Below are positions 24,106-33,072 of a stretch of 37,817 nucleotides of DNA, one piece after another. Both the position numbers and the translations under genes were made by a program. The stretch spans positions 1 to 37,817 of the forward strand of contig JAHLMN010000021.1 in the NCBI GenBank assembly GCA_018920345.1, in the 5' to 3' direction. Position 1 is the stretch's first letter. Every line of letters begins with the position of its first letter. The notes below the pieces were generated by a model. The model ran no database searches and had not been told where the DNA came from. It saw only the letters and a list, made by a program, of their open reading frames with translations. The DNA is from Candidatus Aenigmatarchaeota archaeon. GTDB taxonomy: Archaea > Aenigmatarchaeota > Aenigmatarchaeia > CG10238-14.

Positions 24106-25296
24106 ATGTTTAAAACCTATTGGGCACCTCTATGGCACATATATCAGCCCCCAGTACAAACAAAAGAATGGCTTGTAAGGATAGCAAATGAATCTTATAG
24201 ACAAATTATTCATCTATACAAAACACATCCTTCATGCAGATTCACACTTAACATCAACGCATCTTTAACATTGCTTTTACAGGAACATGGCTTAATAGAT
24301 GTAATAGAGGGTTTGAAGGAATTAGCAGAAAAAGGCCAGTTAGAGTTTGTTAGCAGTACAGCTTTTCATGCTTTATGTCCTTTACTACCTGAAAAAGAAA
24401 TTATAAGGCAGATCAAGCTTAATGACAAGATTAATAAAAAGGCTTTTGGTAAAGCTTACAAACCTACAGGTGTTTGGCTTCCTGAAATGGCTTATGCTCC
24501 TCATGTCACCCCCGCTATAGCCAAAGCCGGTTACAGCTGGATAATGCTGGCCGGCGTGGCTTCTAATGGCCATTGGACTAATAAAGGTTGGCATACTGTT
24601 AAATACAAGAAACATAGCTTGAAAGTTGTTTTTAGAGATGATGTTGTCAGCCTAAATATAGGTTTTGGTAAGACAGATAGCAATTTCATAGATACACTAG
24701 AAAAAGGAAGCTATTGCTTTACAGCTTTAGATGGTGAAACAATAGGGCATCATGTCAAATCTATGGTAGCTGGTATGAAAGAAACATTAGATAAAATAGA
24801 AGCAAGAGATGATATAGAATCAATATCTGTTAGCGAAATTTTTGAAAAATTTCCTTATTTAGGTGATATTGATGCATTACCATCAAGCTGGTCAACAACA
24901 TACGAAGACATAAAAGAAGGTAATTATTTTCCTTTGTGGTTAGAGAAGAAGGAAGAACCTTTCAAAACTGCACATGAATTAGCATGGAAGCATTTATATC
25001 TAGCTATAGAAACAACACATTATGCTAAGAAAAAGATAAATGGTGATATAAGACAGAGAAGATTGTTTGAAGAAGCTAGACAACTTTTAGATAAAGGAGA
25101 GCACAGCTGCATGTATTGGTGGTTTACAAGAGATAAATGGCATAGAGATCCTGTAAGATTTTTGGTTGGTTTAGAAATTCAAAACAAAGCTTTAGTAAAA
25201 CTTCAACAAGCAGTAAAAGACGAAAAAATATTAAAAGCAATAGAAGAAGCACATCAAATAAGGGAGAGAATATATCAAACATTGCTTAATAGCTAA
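24106..25296 (+). CDS. Glycoside hydrolase family 57 enzyme (second copy)
   Basis: A 396-residue GH57 catalytic core. It begins with WAPLWHIYQPP (H11, QPP 14-16). The family His is in STAFHALCPLL near 84-94, the putative nucleophile Glu127 in GVWLPEMAY, and the acid/base Asp209 in TALDGETIGHH. It is clearly homologous to the enzyme at 12842-13927 but diverged. The Trp at GVW (Phe in the first copy) is closer to characterised amylase/glucanotransferase members. The cytoplasmic product probably hydrolyses or rearranges alpha-1,4-glucan. It has its own TATA box and operator-like repeats, so unlike most of the island it seems separately regulated. Its end overlaps the DUF763 gene by 11 bp. Confidence 0.9.
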   Translation: MFKTYWAPLWHIYQPPVQTKEWLVRIANESYRQIIHLYKTHPSCRFTLNINASLTLLLQEHGLIDVIEGLKELAEKGQLEFVSSTAFHALCPLLPEKEIIRQIKLNDKINKKAFGKAYKPTGVWLPEMAYAPHVTPAIAKAGYSWIMLAGVASNGHWTNKGWHTVKYKKHSLKVVFRDDVVSLNIGFGKTDSNFIDTLEKGSYCFTALDGETIGHHVKSMVAGMKETLDKIEARDDIESISVSEIFEKFPYLGDIDALPSSWSTTYEDIKEGNYFPLWLEKKEEPFKTAHELAWKHLYLAIETTHYAKKKINGDIRQRRLFEEARQLLDKGEHSCMYWWFTRDKWHRDPVRFLVGLEIQNKALVKLQQAVKDEKILKAIEEAHQIRERIYQTLLNS

Positions 25297-26368
25297 GTTT
25301 GTTTAATCTTTTTAGAGCATTTATTTTATCATATTCATTTAATTTAGCTTGTCTTATCGCATCCTTAAGAAAATTAATAGAATCTTCATAAGTTTCTCTA
25401 TCTACAGGATAAGGATGTCCATCTTTACCGCCATGGGCGAAAGTATATTTCAAAGGATCTTTCCATTTTACTTCAACACCAAATATAAGCTCAGATAATA
25501 ATGTCAAAGCCCTTATTTTAGTTGGGCCAATACCATTTAAGGAAACTAATTCTTCATAATTCTTTGGTTGAATTTCATTTGCTTTTTTAAAAAATTCAAT
25601 AGTTTCTTTGCTGAGATTTTTAGGCAATTCATGGTGTTTTGGAAATTTAATAAATTGTATATTATTAAAATCGTTTAATGTTGATTGTCTTGTTATTTGT
25701 TTTATAATTTTGTTAGCATCATTAACTATTTCCACACTTGCTTTTCTTAATTCTTTATTTTCTTTACTTGTTGTGTCTAAAACATTTTCCTCTTTTCTAT
25801 CACCTATTATTCCTGTATGAGGTTCTTCAACAAAACTTTTTACATTTTCAGAAAACCAATGATATCTTCTTGCATATTTATCATTCATTCCTTGTTGAAT
25901 AACAGTCCAATCTCCTTTCTCAGAGAATATCATGCAGTGATGATAAAGATTATAACTATCTTGTACACAAGCATTATCAATTTTAGCAGTCATTTTGCTG
26001 GCATATTTTAATTTTTCAATTTTTTTGTCGTTCAAAAAATCAAATGAGTTTATTTCTTTTTCAACATTTTTTGCTGTTTTCCCCTTACCACCAACTATTT
26101 TTATTCCTAGATCATTTTTTGATAAGGCAATTTTCAAGGCGCCACAAGCAGTAGTTGTTGTTCCGGATGAGTGCCAATCAAATCCAATTGCACAGGCGAA
26201 TGATTGAAACCAAAAAGGGTTTGATAATCTTTTTAGAAATTCTTTTTGTCCATATTCTAATATTATTAGCTCAGAAACGGATTCAGATATTCTTACCATT
26301 TTTTCAAAAAGCCATCTTGGTGCATGACCGCTGTGTAAAGGCAAGTCAACTATACCTGTTCTTTTCAT
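25286..26368 (-). CDS. DUF763 family protein
   Basis: A 360-residue protein matching the DUF763 family of archaea and thermophilic bacteria. Recognisable are the N-terminal RTGIVDLPLHSGHAPRWL (about 3-20), the FDWHSSGTTTTACGAL region near 63-78 and HHCMIFSEKGDWTVIQQGMN near 145-164. A helix-hairpin-helix-like segment, LVSLNGIGPTKIRAL near 272-286, suggests nucleic acid binding. The C-terminus contains FAHGGKDGHPYPVDRETY. Its biochemical role is not established. The HhH and its archaeal distribution hint at DNA repair or nucleic-acid metabolism (inference). It is convergent with the GH57 gene. Confidence 0.85.
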   Translation of the reverse strand: MKRTGIVDLPLHSGHAPRWLFEKMVRISESVSELIILEYGQKEFLKRLSNPFWFQSFACAIGFDWHSSGTTTTACGALKIALSKNDLGIKIVGGKGKTAKNVEKEINSFDFLNDKKIEKLKYASKMTAKIDNACVQDSYNLYHHCMIFSEKGDWTVIQQGMNDKYARRYHWFSENVKSFVEEPHTGIIGDRKEENVLDTTSKENKELRKASVEIVNDANKIIKQITRQSTLNDFNNIQFIKFPKHHELPKNLSKETIEFFKKANEIQPKNYEELVSLNGIGPTKIRALTLLSELIFGVEVKWKDPLKYTFAHGGKDGHPYPVDRETYEDSINFLKDAIRQAKLNEYDKINALKRLNKLSY

Positions 26369-26429
26369 AATAGATTATTGACAAAAACATTTAGAAATAA
26401 TTTTTGAAGTAGACTTTTGATAAAAATAT

Positions 26430-26452
26430 AAAAAAGAGAGCCTCAAGGCTCT
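26430..26452 (-). terminator. GC stem plus T6 terminator of the secreted protein gene
   Basis: AGAGCC (26437-26442) and GGCTCT (26447-26452) form a 6-bp stem with loop TCAA. On the minus strand this is followed by CTC and six T (26430-26435). The stem overlaps the stop codon of the secreted protein gene. Confidence 0.65.
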
Positions 26453-27357
26453 GCAAAGAATGTCATTACACTTGATGTTGTATTACCAGCAGGAATACCT
26501 CTTGGTACAAATACTGTAACATTAACTGTATGCACATCATTTGGTTTGAAAGTTTCTTGTGTCAGATATTTTAAGTTACCGCAATTTGGTAGAGTACTAT
26601 TATGATCCCATTGTGCAACCATTATCTTTTGACAATCTTTGTATATGTAAACACAATATCCAGCTAATGGTCCTGATGAAAAACTCCATGCACTCCATTC
26701 TGTTGTATTTGCTTCAAATGTAGCTGCTACTGTGCCGACTGTCATATCTCTGTTTGGCAATACTATAGATTCAGGTGTTGTCTTTATTCTAAATTGCATT
26801 TCTGTCCCATTCAGGCATTCGCCTGCAGTCGCACTGTCATTAAAATTCCACAAATAGATATCAGTGAAATTCCTGAAATAACCCCATGACACAGCGTCAG
26901 ATGGGTTAGGAACCATATATGTAGGCATTTCTGTTTCATTCCATTCCATTCTGTTGACGAATCTAAATGCATCTTCACCTGTTTGATTTTTTAATGCTAC
27001 AAATGATCCAGCTGAATACAATAGCGGATTACCTTTTCCTAGAGGATTTGTAGTTTCTAAAGCAAATGAATTTACATTCACCCATAATTTTGTGAAATTG
27101 GTAGATCCTGTATTTTTTATATCTAAGCTTTGAAAACTTGCTGCATAACCCGGAACTATATTTATCCATTCTAAAGTTTCTGGTGTTACTGTTATTTCTG
27201 ATAATGCTGATATGTTGACTGAGACTACTACTGTATCATTTGTTAATGCAGATATCAATTGTGTGTTGCTGAATGCTAAAAACCCGACTATTATTAATAT
27301 AGTCAGGAAAAGTGCACTAAAAAGTCTATTACTTGATTTAACAAAAATTTGTTTCAC
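26443..27357 (-). CDS. Secreted or membrane-anchored surface protein
   Basis: A 304-residue protein with a basic N-terminus and a hydrophobic segment LFLTILIIVGFLAF (about 16-30), then a beta-rich extracellular region. At least ten N-x-S/T sequons (NIS, NFT, NET, NGT, NVT and others) suggest heavy N-glycosylation, and four Cys could form disulfides. The segment after the signal (SEITVTPETLEWINIVPG) resembles archaeal surface proteins with immunoglobulin-like or DUF-type beta domains; no specific family is recognised. The marked start is GTG 27357, which is itself inside GGGGGTGA, a strong Shine-Dalgarno sequence. An ATT three codons later (27348) would sit at the usual spacing. A T-tract terminator follows. 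Confidence 0.7.
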   Translation of the reverse strand: MKQIFVKSSNRLFSALFLTILIIVGFLAFSNTQLISALTNDTVVVSVNISALSEITVTPETLEWINIVPGYAASFQSLDIKNTGSTNFTKLWVNVNSFALETTNPLGKGNPLLYSAGSFVALKNQTGEDAFRFVNRMEWNETEMPTYMVPNPSDAVSWGYFRNFTDIYLWNFNDSATAGECLNGTEMQFRIKTTPESIVLPNRDMTVGTVAATFEANTTEWSAWSFSSGPLAGYCVYIYKDCQKIMVAQWDHNSTLPNCGNLKYLTQETFKPNDVHTVNVTVFVPRGIPAGNTTSSVMTFFAEP

Positions 27358-27422
27358 CCCCTTAAATGATAAATATTATTTTTCATTTTATTTAAAAAAT
27401 TTTATATTTTATTGTAGATATT

Positions 27423-28391
27423 TCAAGAAAAACCAAAATATTTTGCAATTATTTTCTTTGCTTCATTTTCATCTTTTACACCTTTTACTATAATTCTACC
27501 ATTTCTAAATACTGAAATCTTAACATTGTTTTTACTAAAATGAAATATATTTTCATTTTGAGTGACTTTGCCTATTTTTTCTAAATTTTTAAAATTAGAA
27601 AAATCTATTTTTTGATCTACATTTAATTGAAACACATATTTACCGCATATTTTAGAAAGTTCATAGTCTTTACCATTTAAATATTCAAAAATTTTCTTTC
27701 CACAACATGGGCAATTTTTGTCTTTTTTTACTTTAAATTTTTTAATTGAATAATCAAGAGAATTAAAAACTATAAAATCAGAATCTTTTTTGTTAAAAAT
27801 TACATAATTTATTGCTCTAGAAACTTGCATTGATGAAATAAAAGCAGGTAAATTGCTTAAAACACCAGCTGATTCACATGTTTCTGTTAATATTGGTTTT
27901 TTAATAAAACATCTTAAACAAGCATTTCCAGGAAAGAAAGCAAAAGAATAACCAGTATCTTTTAAAATGGCTGTATAAAACCATGGAATATTATTTTTGA
28001 CACAATAATCATTTAATAAAAATCTTGTAAGCATATTGTCTGTCGCATCAAATAAAAGGTTAGTTCCAGAGAGAATATTTGTAATATTTTTATAATTTAA
28101 ATCATCTACAATATATTCTATTTTTGCCTCTTTGTTTATACTTTGTAATTTTTTTTGTAGACATAAAGCTTTTGGCAAGCCTAAATCAGTTTCTGTATAA
28201 TTTTGGCAGCATAAATTTTCTATTTCTACAAAATCTCTGTCTATTATTTTTAATCTTTCAAACCCAGACCTTAAAAGATATTCTGCTAAAAAGCTTCCAA
28301 TAGATCCAGCGCCTATTATTGCTACTTTAATTTTTTTAATTTTTTTAATACTTCCAATAAATTTTTCTTGTCTAGAATATCTTTTGTTCAT
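27423..28391 (-). CDS. E1-like/ThiF-MoeB adenylyltransferase
   Basis: A 322-residue E1-like enzyme, which adenylates the C-terminus of a ubiquitin-like or sulfur-carrier protein. The nucleotide loop is GAGSIG (27-32), followed by the acidic DRDFVEIENL. The ATP-binding region is FDATDNMLTR near 114-123. A structural zinc site is formed by C158/C161 (CLRC) and C227/C230. Cys172 in TCESAGVLSNL corresponds to the conserved catalytic cysteine region of MoeB/ThiF. The last 70 residues form an extra domain of unknown function. It lies 23 bp after the PP-loop gene. No ubiquitin-like partner is seen in the window. Confidence 0.85.
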   Translation of the reverse strand: MNKRYSRQEKFIGSIKKIKKIKVAIIGAGSIGSFLAEYLLRSGFERLKIIDRDFVEIENLCCQNYTETDLGLPKALCLQKKLQSINKEAKIEYIVDDLNYKNITNILSGTNLLFDATDNMLTRFLLNDYCVKNNIPWFYTAILKDTGYSFAFFPGNACLRCFIKKPILTETCESAGVLSNLPAFISSMQVSRAINYVIFNKKDSDFIVFNSLDYSIKKFKVKKDKNCPCCGKKIFEYLNGKDYELSKICGKYVFQLNVDQKIDFSNFKNLEKIGKVTQNENIFHFSKNNVKISVFRNGRIIVKGVKDENEAKKIIAKYFGFS

Positions 28392-28414
28392 AAATAAATA
28401 GAAATAATTATAAA

Positions 28415-29770
28415 TTAAAAAGAATTTGTTAATTCTTCTTTGAAAATGCTTAGAACATTTTGTCTAATTTCTTTTGGAATTGTTACAGGTTTAAAAACAC
28501 CGAAAAATTCTTTGAAAAGTTCATCTTCTCTTTGTTTTGCTTCATTTAGATAATTCTTCTTGAAAATATCTATGGCTTTGCCTTTTTGACCATTTTTGTA
28601 GGCGAGATAAAATGCAAATAGCTGCTCATCTCTTCCCAAACCAGAATAATCATATACAACAGAATTTTCTGTTTTTCCATTGAATAGGCTAAAATTATTT
28701 AAAAATTCTTTTCTAAACAAATCTTTTTCAAAACCAACTATTTTTGGATCAACACCTATTGCCTTGAAAAATAGATAAATCCTTGCACATTTGCTGCATG
28801 TATGGCACCATCTTCCATTATAGTTTGCATTATCAGGGAAACAAGAAAACTGATATTTTGCTATATCTGGATATCTATTATGTAAAATTTTCATTATAGC
28901 TATTTCATTCAAAGGTTCCACTATTGAAAATATTGATACTTTACCAGAAGTTATTATTTTTATCATATTATTTACATTTATCATACATTTAATGCTTTGA
29001 TCATAAACAGGATAAGACTTGTAACCATCATTATTGAAAAAATAATTATTGCAGCTTTTCTCATTTCCTAATAAAGTGAATCTATCTCCACTTTCAACAT
29101 TCAAAGGTAAAGATGCAAGTACATATTCTGTTAATTGATTTGAATAACCCCAATTTAGATTTTCTTTAGCACCTATATATTCTCCTATATTAAGATATTC
29201 TACAAGATTTTTTACCATAAAAAATTTTTGATTGAATTTTTTAGAAAAACTTTTTGATAAAATTTTTTTTATTTTTGTTTCAGATTCATTTTCATTTCCA
29301 AAAAAATATACTAAATCTGTTTTTAAACCAATTTCTTTGCAAACACCAAATGTAAGCAAACTTTCTTTACCAAATGTAAAATTTATTAAAGCATCATTGA
29401 AAAAATCATTTTCAAAATTCGGTAATCTGGATTCTACATCATTAAAATAATATTCTAAGTTGTAAAATTTTTTCAAAATTTCGTTTGTATTTTTATTTTC
29501 TATTGAGCAAAAGTTTGGTATATCTCCTATGGCAGCATCTCTGAAAAAAGTTTTAAACAAAGGTTCATTTGTATTATATTTTATGCTGTCTTCATTAAAA
29601 AATAATGGTAAATGAAATGTTGTTAAAAAAGATAAATTATCAAGTAAAAATAATTTATTCTCGTGACTAGTTTTATCAAAGACATTTTTTGGATATTTTA
29701 TGTCATAATTTTTTTTGTTAAATTTTATTCTAAATCCATTTTTTAAAAATTTAGAATTTATTTCAATCAT
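28415..29770 (-). CDS. QueC-like PP-loop ATPase
   Basis: A 451-residue protein. Residues 131-140 (FTFGKESLLT) match a modified PP-loop of N-type ATP pyrophosphatases, normally SGGxDS. A zinc-like cluster at C310, C322, C325 and C328 (SCF ... CHTCSKCAR) closely follows the layout of QueC, the 7-cyano-7-deazaguanine synthase. About 120 N-terminal residues and a long C-terminal extension are not explained by QueC, so this is a diverged relative rather than a housekeeping QueC. PP-loop enzymes activate carboxylates or amides as AMP adducts. It is immediately followed by the E1-like gene and preceded by an ATP-grasp ligase, suggesting a three-enzyme activation/ligation pathway. Substrate unknown. 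Confidence 0.68.
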   Translation of the reverse strand: MIEINSKFLKNGFRIKFNKKNYDIKYPKNVFDKTSHENKLFLLDNLSFLTTFHLPLFFNEDSIKYNTNEPLFKTFFRDAAIGDIPNFCSIENKNTNEILKKFYNLEYYFNDVESRLPNFENDFFNDALINFTFGKESLLTFGVCKEIGLKTDLVYFFGNENESETKIKKILSKSFSKKFNQKFFMVKNLVEYLNIGEYIGAKENLNWGYSNQLTEYVLASLPLNVESGDRFTLLGNEKSCNNYFFNNDGYKSYPVYDQSIKCMINVNNMIKIITSGKVSIFSIVEPLNEIAIMKILHNRYPDIAKYQFSCFPDNANYNGRWCHTCSKCARIYLFFKAIGVDPKIVGFEKDLFRKEFLNNFSLFNGKTENSVVYDYSGLGRDEQLFAFYLAYKNGQKGKAIDIFKKNYLNEAKQREDELFKEFFGVFKPVTIPKEIRQNVLSIFKEELTNSF

Positions 29771-29857
29771 ATTTAATATTTGATTTTAGTTAAATTTAAA
29801 AATTTTTCTAATTTTTTTAAAATTTTGAAATAAATTTTGTTAAATTTTTCAAAAAAA

Positions 29858-30949
29858 TTAATGAAAACCATTATATTTACTTGTTTTAAGAGAATTTTTC
29901 AGAATTCTTGCCAAAATATATTTGAAAGGAACACCATACATTTTTGTTATATTTCCAATTGCGCAATCACATTCAGCTGGACCTAAAGCAGGGTTAGGGT
30001 TGCAATCAATAAAATATGGTTTACCTCTTTTATTTACTCTTACATCAAATTTTGCATAATCAGCCATTTCTAAAAGATCAAATGCTTTTTTTGCTAAATG
30101 AGAAACTTTTCTTGCCAATCTTCTGTCTTTAGGTCTATCAAATTTTTTGTAATAATAAGCATTTTCTTCTATCCAAGTTGCATCAAAACTACAAAAGTTA
30201 TATTTTCTTTTTTTGGTTGGTGCAAAAACCTTTTCTCCAATATAAACACTTTTCTTATCTCCTTCAACAATTATTACAGATAGTTCTCTTCCATCAATAA
30301 ATTCTTCAATTATTACAGGTGATTTGTATGTTTTAAACAAATAACTTAATCTTTTTCTTAAATGCTTTTCATTATCACTAACAGCATCATTTGTTAGACC
30401 AACGCCGCCATTATAATTATTTAGCTTTGTTATCAATGGAAATCTTAGTCTTTTTGATAAAGGTTCTCTTACTCTTTTAACAAGTTGATATTGTGGTGTT
30501 GGAATATTATTTTCAATTAAAATTTCTTTCATTAATGCTTTGTTGGCAGATAATATAAAAGCATACATACCACTGCCTGTGTATGGTATTTGTGTTAAAT
30601 CTAAAGAAGCAGGTATGCATGTGCCAAGAAATTCTAAACCTCTTACTGTGTCAACTAAATTTAATATTAGGTCAGGCTGATCATTACTTAAATGTTGAAA
30701 TAATTTTTCATCTCCAGGATAAAGTTTAGTTTCGAATCCCATATTTTGTAAAATTTTTTCCAAAACTTGAGCTCTTTCAAAAACTTCTTGCTCAGAAATG
30801 TATGCTTCTTCTGTTGGAAAGAAATGTCTTTCTGCTTTACTATATGTAATTCCAATTAACTTTATACCTTTCTTTTTAAGAAAGTTGATTGTTTTTTCAT
30901 AACCATTTTCGTTTTTTGGTACATTAAGATGTGTATCATCATCAGTCAT
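29858..30949 (-). CDS. ATP-grasp ligase, D-Ala-D-Ala-ligase-like (copy B)
   Basis: A 363-residue ATP-grasp enzyme distantly related to copy A. The N-domain carries LNLVDTVRGLEFLG and IPYTGSGM. The ATP loop is PLITKLNNYNGGVGLTN near 180, where most ligases have a Lys plus Gly/Ser-rich loop. The metal region is KFDVRVNKRGKPYFIDCNPNPALGP near 307-331. An N-terminal extension of about 25 residues precedes the first strand; later starts are possible. It is the first gene of the putative ATP-grasp / PP-loop / E1-like operon, 87 bp upstream of the PP-loop gene. It probably forms a peptide or amide bond; the substrates are not predictable. Confidence 0.82.
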   Translation of the reverse strand: MTDDDTHLNVPKNENGYEKTINFLKKKGIKLIGITYSKAERHFFPTEEAYISEQEVFERAQVLEKILQNMGFETKLYPGDEKLFQHLSNDQPDLILNLVDTVRGLEFLGTCIPASLDLTQIPYTGSGMYAFILSANKALMKEILIENNIPTPQYQLVKRVREPLSKRLRFPLITKLNNYNGGVGLTNDAVSDNEKHLRKRLSYLFKTYKSPVIIEEFIDGRELSVIIVEGDKKSVYIGEKVFAPTKKRKYNFCSFDATWIEENAYYYKKFDRPKDRRLARKVSHLAKKAFDLLEMADYAKFDVRVNKRGKPYFIDCNPNPALGPAECDCAIGNITKMYGVPFKYILARILKNSLKTSKYNGFH

Positions 30950-31009
30950 TTTCTTTTAACCACACTCATAAAATAATTCACAATAATAAAATAGTATAAT
31001 TTTTAATAT

Positions 31010-31282
31010 TTAACTTTTTTTGTGAATTTTCGTTTTTTTGTATATGTGTTTCAAATCTTCTTTTACTATTTTTATGAAATCTTTTCTATCGTCTAATATT
31101 GCTAAGAAAGCTGAGACATATATGCTGCCTGAAACAAAAAATATTGCTAGGCAAAAAAGCAATGTTGGCCATGCTAAATAATCATCAGACAAATATCGAG
31201 TAAACCAAGTTCCTGTCAAAAATAAAAAAGAAGCTAGAATCATCATTTTTGTTGCTTTGTTTTTTGTTTCTCTGCTTATCAT
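31010..31282 (-). CDS. Small two-helix membrane protein
   Basis: A 90-residue protein with a short basic N-terminus, two hydrophobic segments (about 12-27 and 37-63, the second long) and a strongly basic C-terminal tail ending KKTKIHKKS. No family is recognised. It lies 26 bp downstream of the NDP kinase gene on the same strand and may be cotranscribed. The tail is likely cytoplasmic. Confidence 0.6.
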   Translation of the reverse strand: MISRETKNKATKMMILASFLFLTGTWFTRYLSDDYLAWPTLLFCLAIFFVSGSIYVSAFLAILDDRKDFIKIVKEDLKHIYKKTKIHKKS

Positions 31283-31308
31283 TGATAATTAATTGGTTTT
31301 ATTATAAT

Positions 31309-31911
31309 TTATTTTTTTAGAAAGTTGCCTAAGACTATGTCCTCGTCGCATCTTTTATATTTTAACAGCTCTGATTCTTTAAACCAAACTTTTATTTCAT
31401 GTTCTGCGTCTTTAGGATTACTAGAAGCATGGATTAAATTAACAGCAGCTCTTGCCATTATGTTACCTAAAGCAATAGAATCACTTGTTAAATCTCCTCT
31501 TATTGTACCAGGCGAAGCAGATAAAGGATCTGTATAGCCAACAATGTTTCTAACTTTTGTAATTGCATGGTTTCCTTCTATAACCATTGCAACAACAGGA
31601 CCAGAGGTTATAAAGTCTATTAACCAACCTTTAATTATTCTTCCTATTTTTTCTAAATCAGTTGTTCCAAAAGTTTTTTTCACATCCAAGCCAGCTTCTT
31701 GATATGCTTTAGTTGTTTTAGTGCCAACAGTTTCAAACCATTCTTTGTCTTTTGGGTAAAAATCTTCCACTTGCTGTTTGGTTGCCAAAACCATTTTCAT
31801 TGCTATAATCTTTAGCCCGGCTCTTTCAAATCTTTGTATTATTTCACCTATTAAACCTCTTTGCACCGCATCAGGTTTAATCATTACAAAAGTTCTTTCT
31901 ATTGTATTCAT
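31309..31911 (-). CDS. ndk: Nucleoside diphosphate kinase, long form
   Basis: A 200-residue NDP kinase that equilibrates nucleoside tri- and diphosphates. The family motifs are intact: TFVMIKPDAVQRG at 7-19, RNIVGYTDP, GTIRGD near 135-140 and the phospho-histidine His161 in NLIHASSN. Typical enzymes have about 140-155 residues; here roughly 45 extra residues (about 50-95) replace the short loop after the Kpn-like region. Similar long forms exist in other archaea. GGTGA with a 5-base spacer precedes ATG 31911. It is divergent from the ZIP transporter. Confidence 0.95.
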   Translation of the reverse strand: MNTIERTFVMIKPDAVQRGLIGEIIQRFERAGLKIIAMKMVLATKQQVEDFYPKDKEWFETVGTKTTKAYQEAGLDVKKTFGTTDLEKIGRIIKGWLIDFITSGPVVAMVIEGNHAITKVRNIVGYTDPLSASPGTIRGDLTSDSIALGNIMARAAVNLIHASSNPKDAEHEIKVWFKESELLKYKRCDEDIVLGNFLKK

Positions 31912-31971
31912 TTAATCACCATTATTTTTATAATCTAAATACATATAACAATTTAAATATTTGGTGAAAAA

Positions 31972-32712
31972 ATGCTAGAAATAATATTGTCAATATTTAT
32001 AATTAGCATAATATCTGTTGTAGGGTTGATTCTAATATTTTTTAAGAAGTTTGATTATGAAAAAAATATTTATTATATGATTTCCTTTGCAGCAGGTACA
32101 ATGCTAGCTGCTAGTTTTTTTGAAGTTATACCAGAATCTTTAGAAGCAACAGGTACTGTAAATTATATTTTTCTAGGTATAATTTTGTTTCTTTTTATAG
32201 AGAAGTATATTCATTGGCACCATTGTAATAGAGAAAGCTGTGAGGACAAACATAAAAAAGTCAAGCCATATGTATTTTTGAATTTACTTGGTGATGGTTT
32301 GCATAATTTCATAGATGGTGCAATTATAACTGCGGCGTATATGACAAATTTCGAGCTTGGGCTGCTTACGACAATTTCTGTGGCTGTACATGAATTGCCG
32401 CAAGAAATAGGGGACTTTAGCATTCTGTTGAAAGGTGGTTTGAAGTTTAGGAAGGCTTTGTTATTCAATTTTTTAACAGCCTTAACAGCTTTTCTTGGAA
32501 TGTTCTTTACAATATTTGCAGGAAATTATATTGAGAATATAAATCCAATATTGCTTTCAATAGCAGCTGGTGGGTTTATATATTTGGCTTTGTCTGACAT
32601 AATTCCAGAAACACATAAAGAGACAGAATCAAAAAAAATATTCAAGCAAACATTGTTTTTAATTTTAGGAATAATATTGGTTTACTTGCTGATAATGCTA
32701 GTGCCAGAATAA
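31972..32712 (+). CDS. ZIP family divalent metal transporter
   Basis: A 246-residue membrane protein with eight predicted helices. The paired metal-binding helices are evident: HNFIDGAIITA at 111-121 (His111, Asn112, Asp115) and HELPQEIGDF at 140-149 (His140, Glu141, Glu145). The cytoplasmic loop between helices 3 and 4 is His/Cys-rich (HWHHCNRESCEDKH), typical for zinc sensing. It likely imports zinc, iron or manganese. GGTGA five bases before ATG supports the start. It shares a short divergent promoter region with ndk. Confidence 0.9.
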   Translation: MLEIILSIFIISIISVVGLILIFFKKFDYEKNIYYMISFAAGTMLAASFFEVIPESLEATGTVNYIFLGIILFLFIEKYIHWHHCNRESCEDKHKKVKPYVFLNLLGDGLHNFIDGAIITAAYMTNFELGLLTTISVAVHELPQEIGDFSILLKGGLKFRKALLFNFLTALTAFLGMFFTIFAGNYIENINPILLSIAAGGFIYLALSDIIPETHKETESKKIFKQTLFLILGIILVYLLIMLVPE

Positions 32713-32745
32713 AATATTAAAGCTTTAGATTTCAAAAATAATTAA

Positions 32746-33060
32746 ATGGTTGATCAAGGGATGATATTTCCAAATTTAAGGGATAAAATTGAAGCATTAG
32801 GGTTTAAATATCAAGGTGTTAATGGCGGGGATGTTATTTGGGGTTTTGATGGTGTAACTAAGAATTTTCCTGAGGATATATATGTTAGAGAGGCTTTAGA
32901 TGGAAAACCTGCTATTTCTTTGAAGATAAAAAAGACATTGGGAGGCATAACTGTTATTTTAAATTCTATACCATTTCAAGAAAAACACCATTTGGATAAA
33001 GCACCTTTGAAAGAAGAGGAAGTTGTTGAGGTTGTTGAGAAATATTTAAAGTTGCTTTGA
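32746..33060 (+). CDS. Hypothetical 104-residue protein
   Basis: A small soluble alpha/beta protein starting MVDQGMIFPNLRDKIEALGF. It has alternating strands (KYQGVNGGDVIWGF, GKPAISLKIKKTLGG) and a C-terminal helix (EEEVVEVVEKYLKLL). No catalytic motif, zinc site or membrane segment is seen, and no family is recognised. It lies 33 bp downstream of the ZIP gene and just before the first 18-bp palindrome. Composition and codon use look native. Confidence 0.65.
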   Translation: MVDQGMIFPNLRDKIEALGFKYQGVNGGDVIWGFDGVTKNFPEDIYVREALDGKPAISLKIKKTLGGITVILNSIPFQEKHHLDKAPLKEEEVVEVVEKYLKLL

Positions 33061-33072
33061 ATTTTTAAAAAG

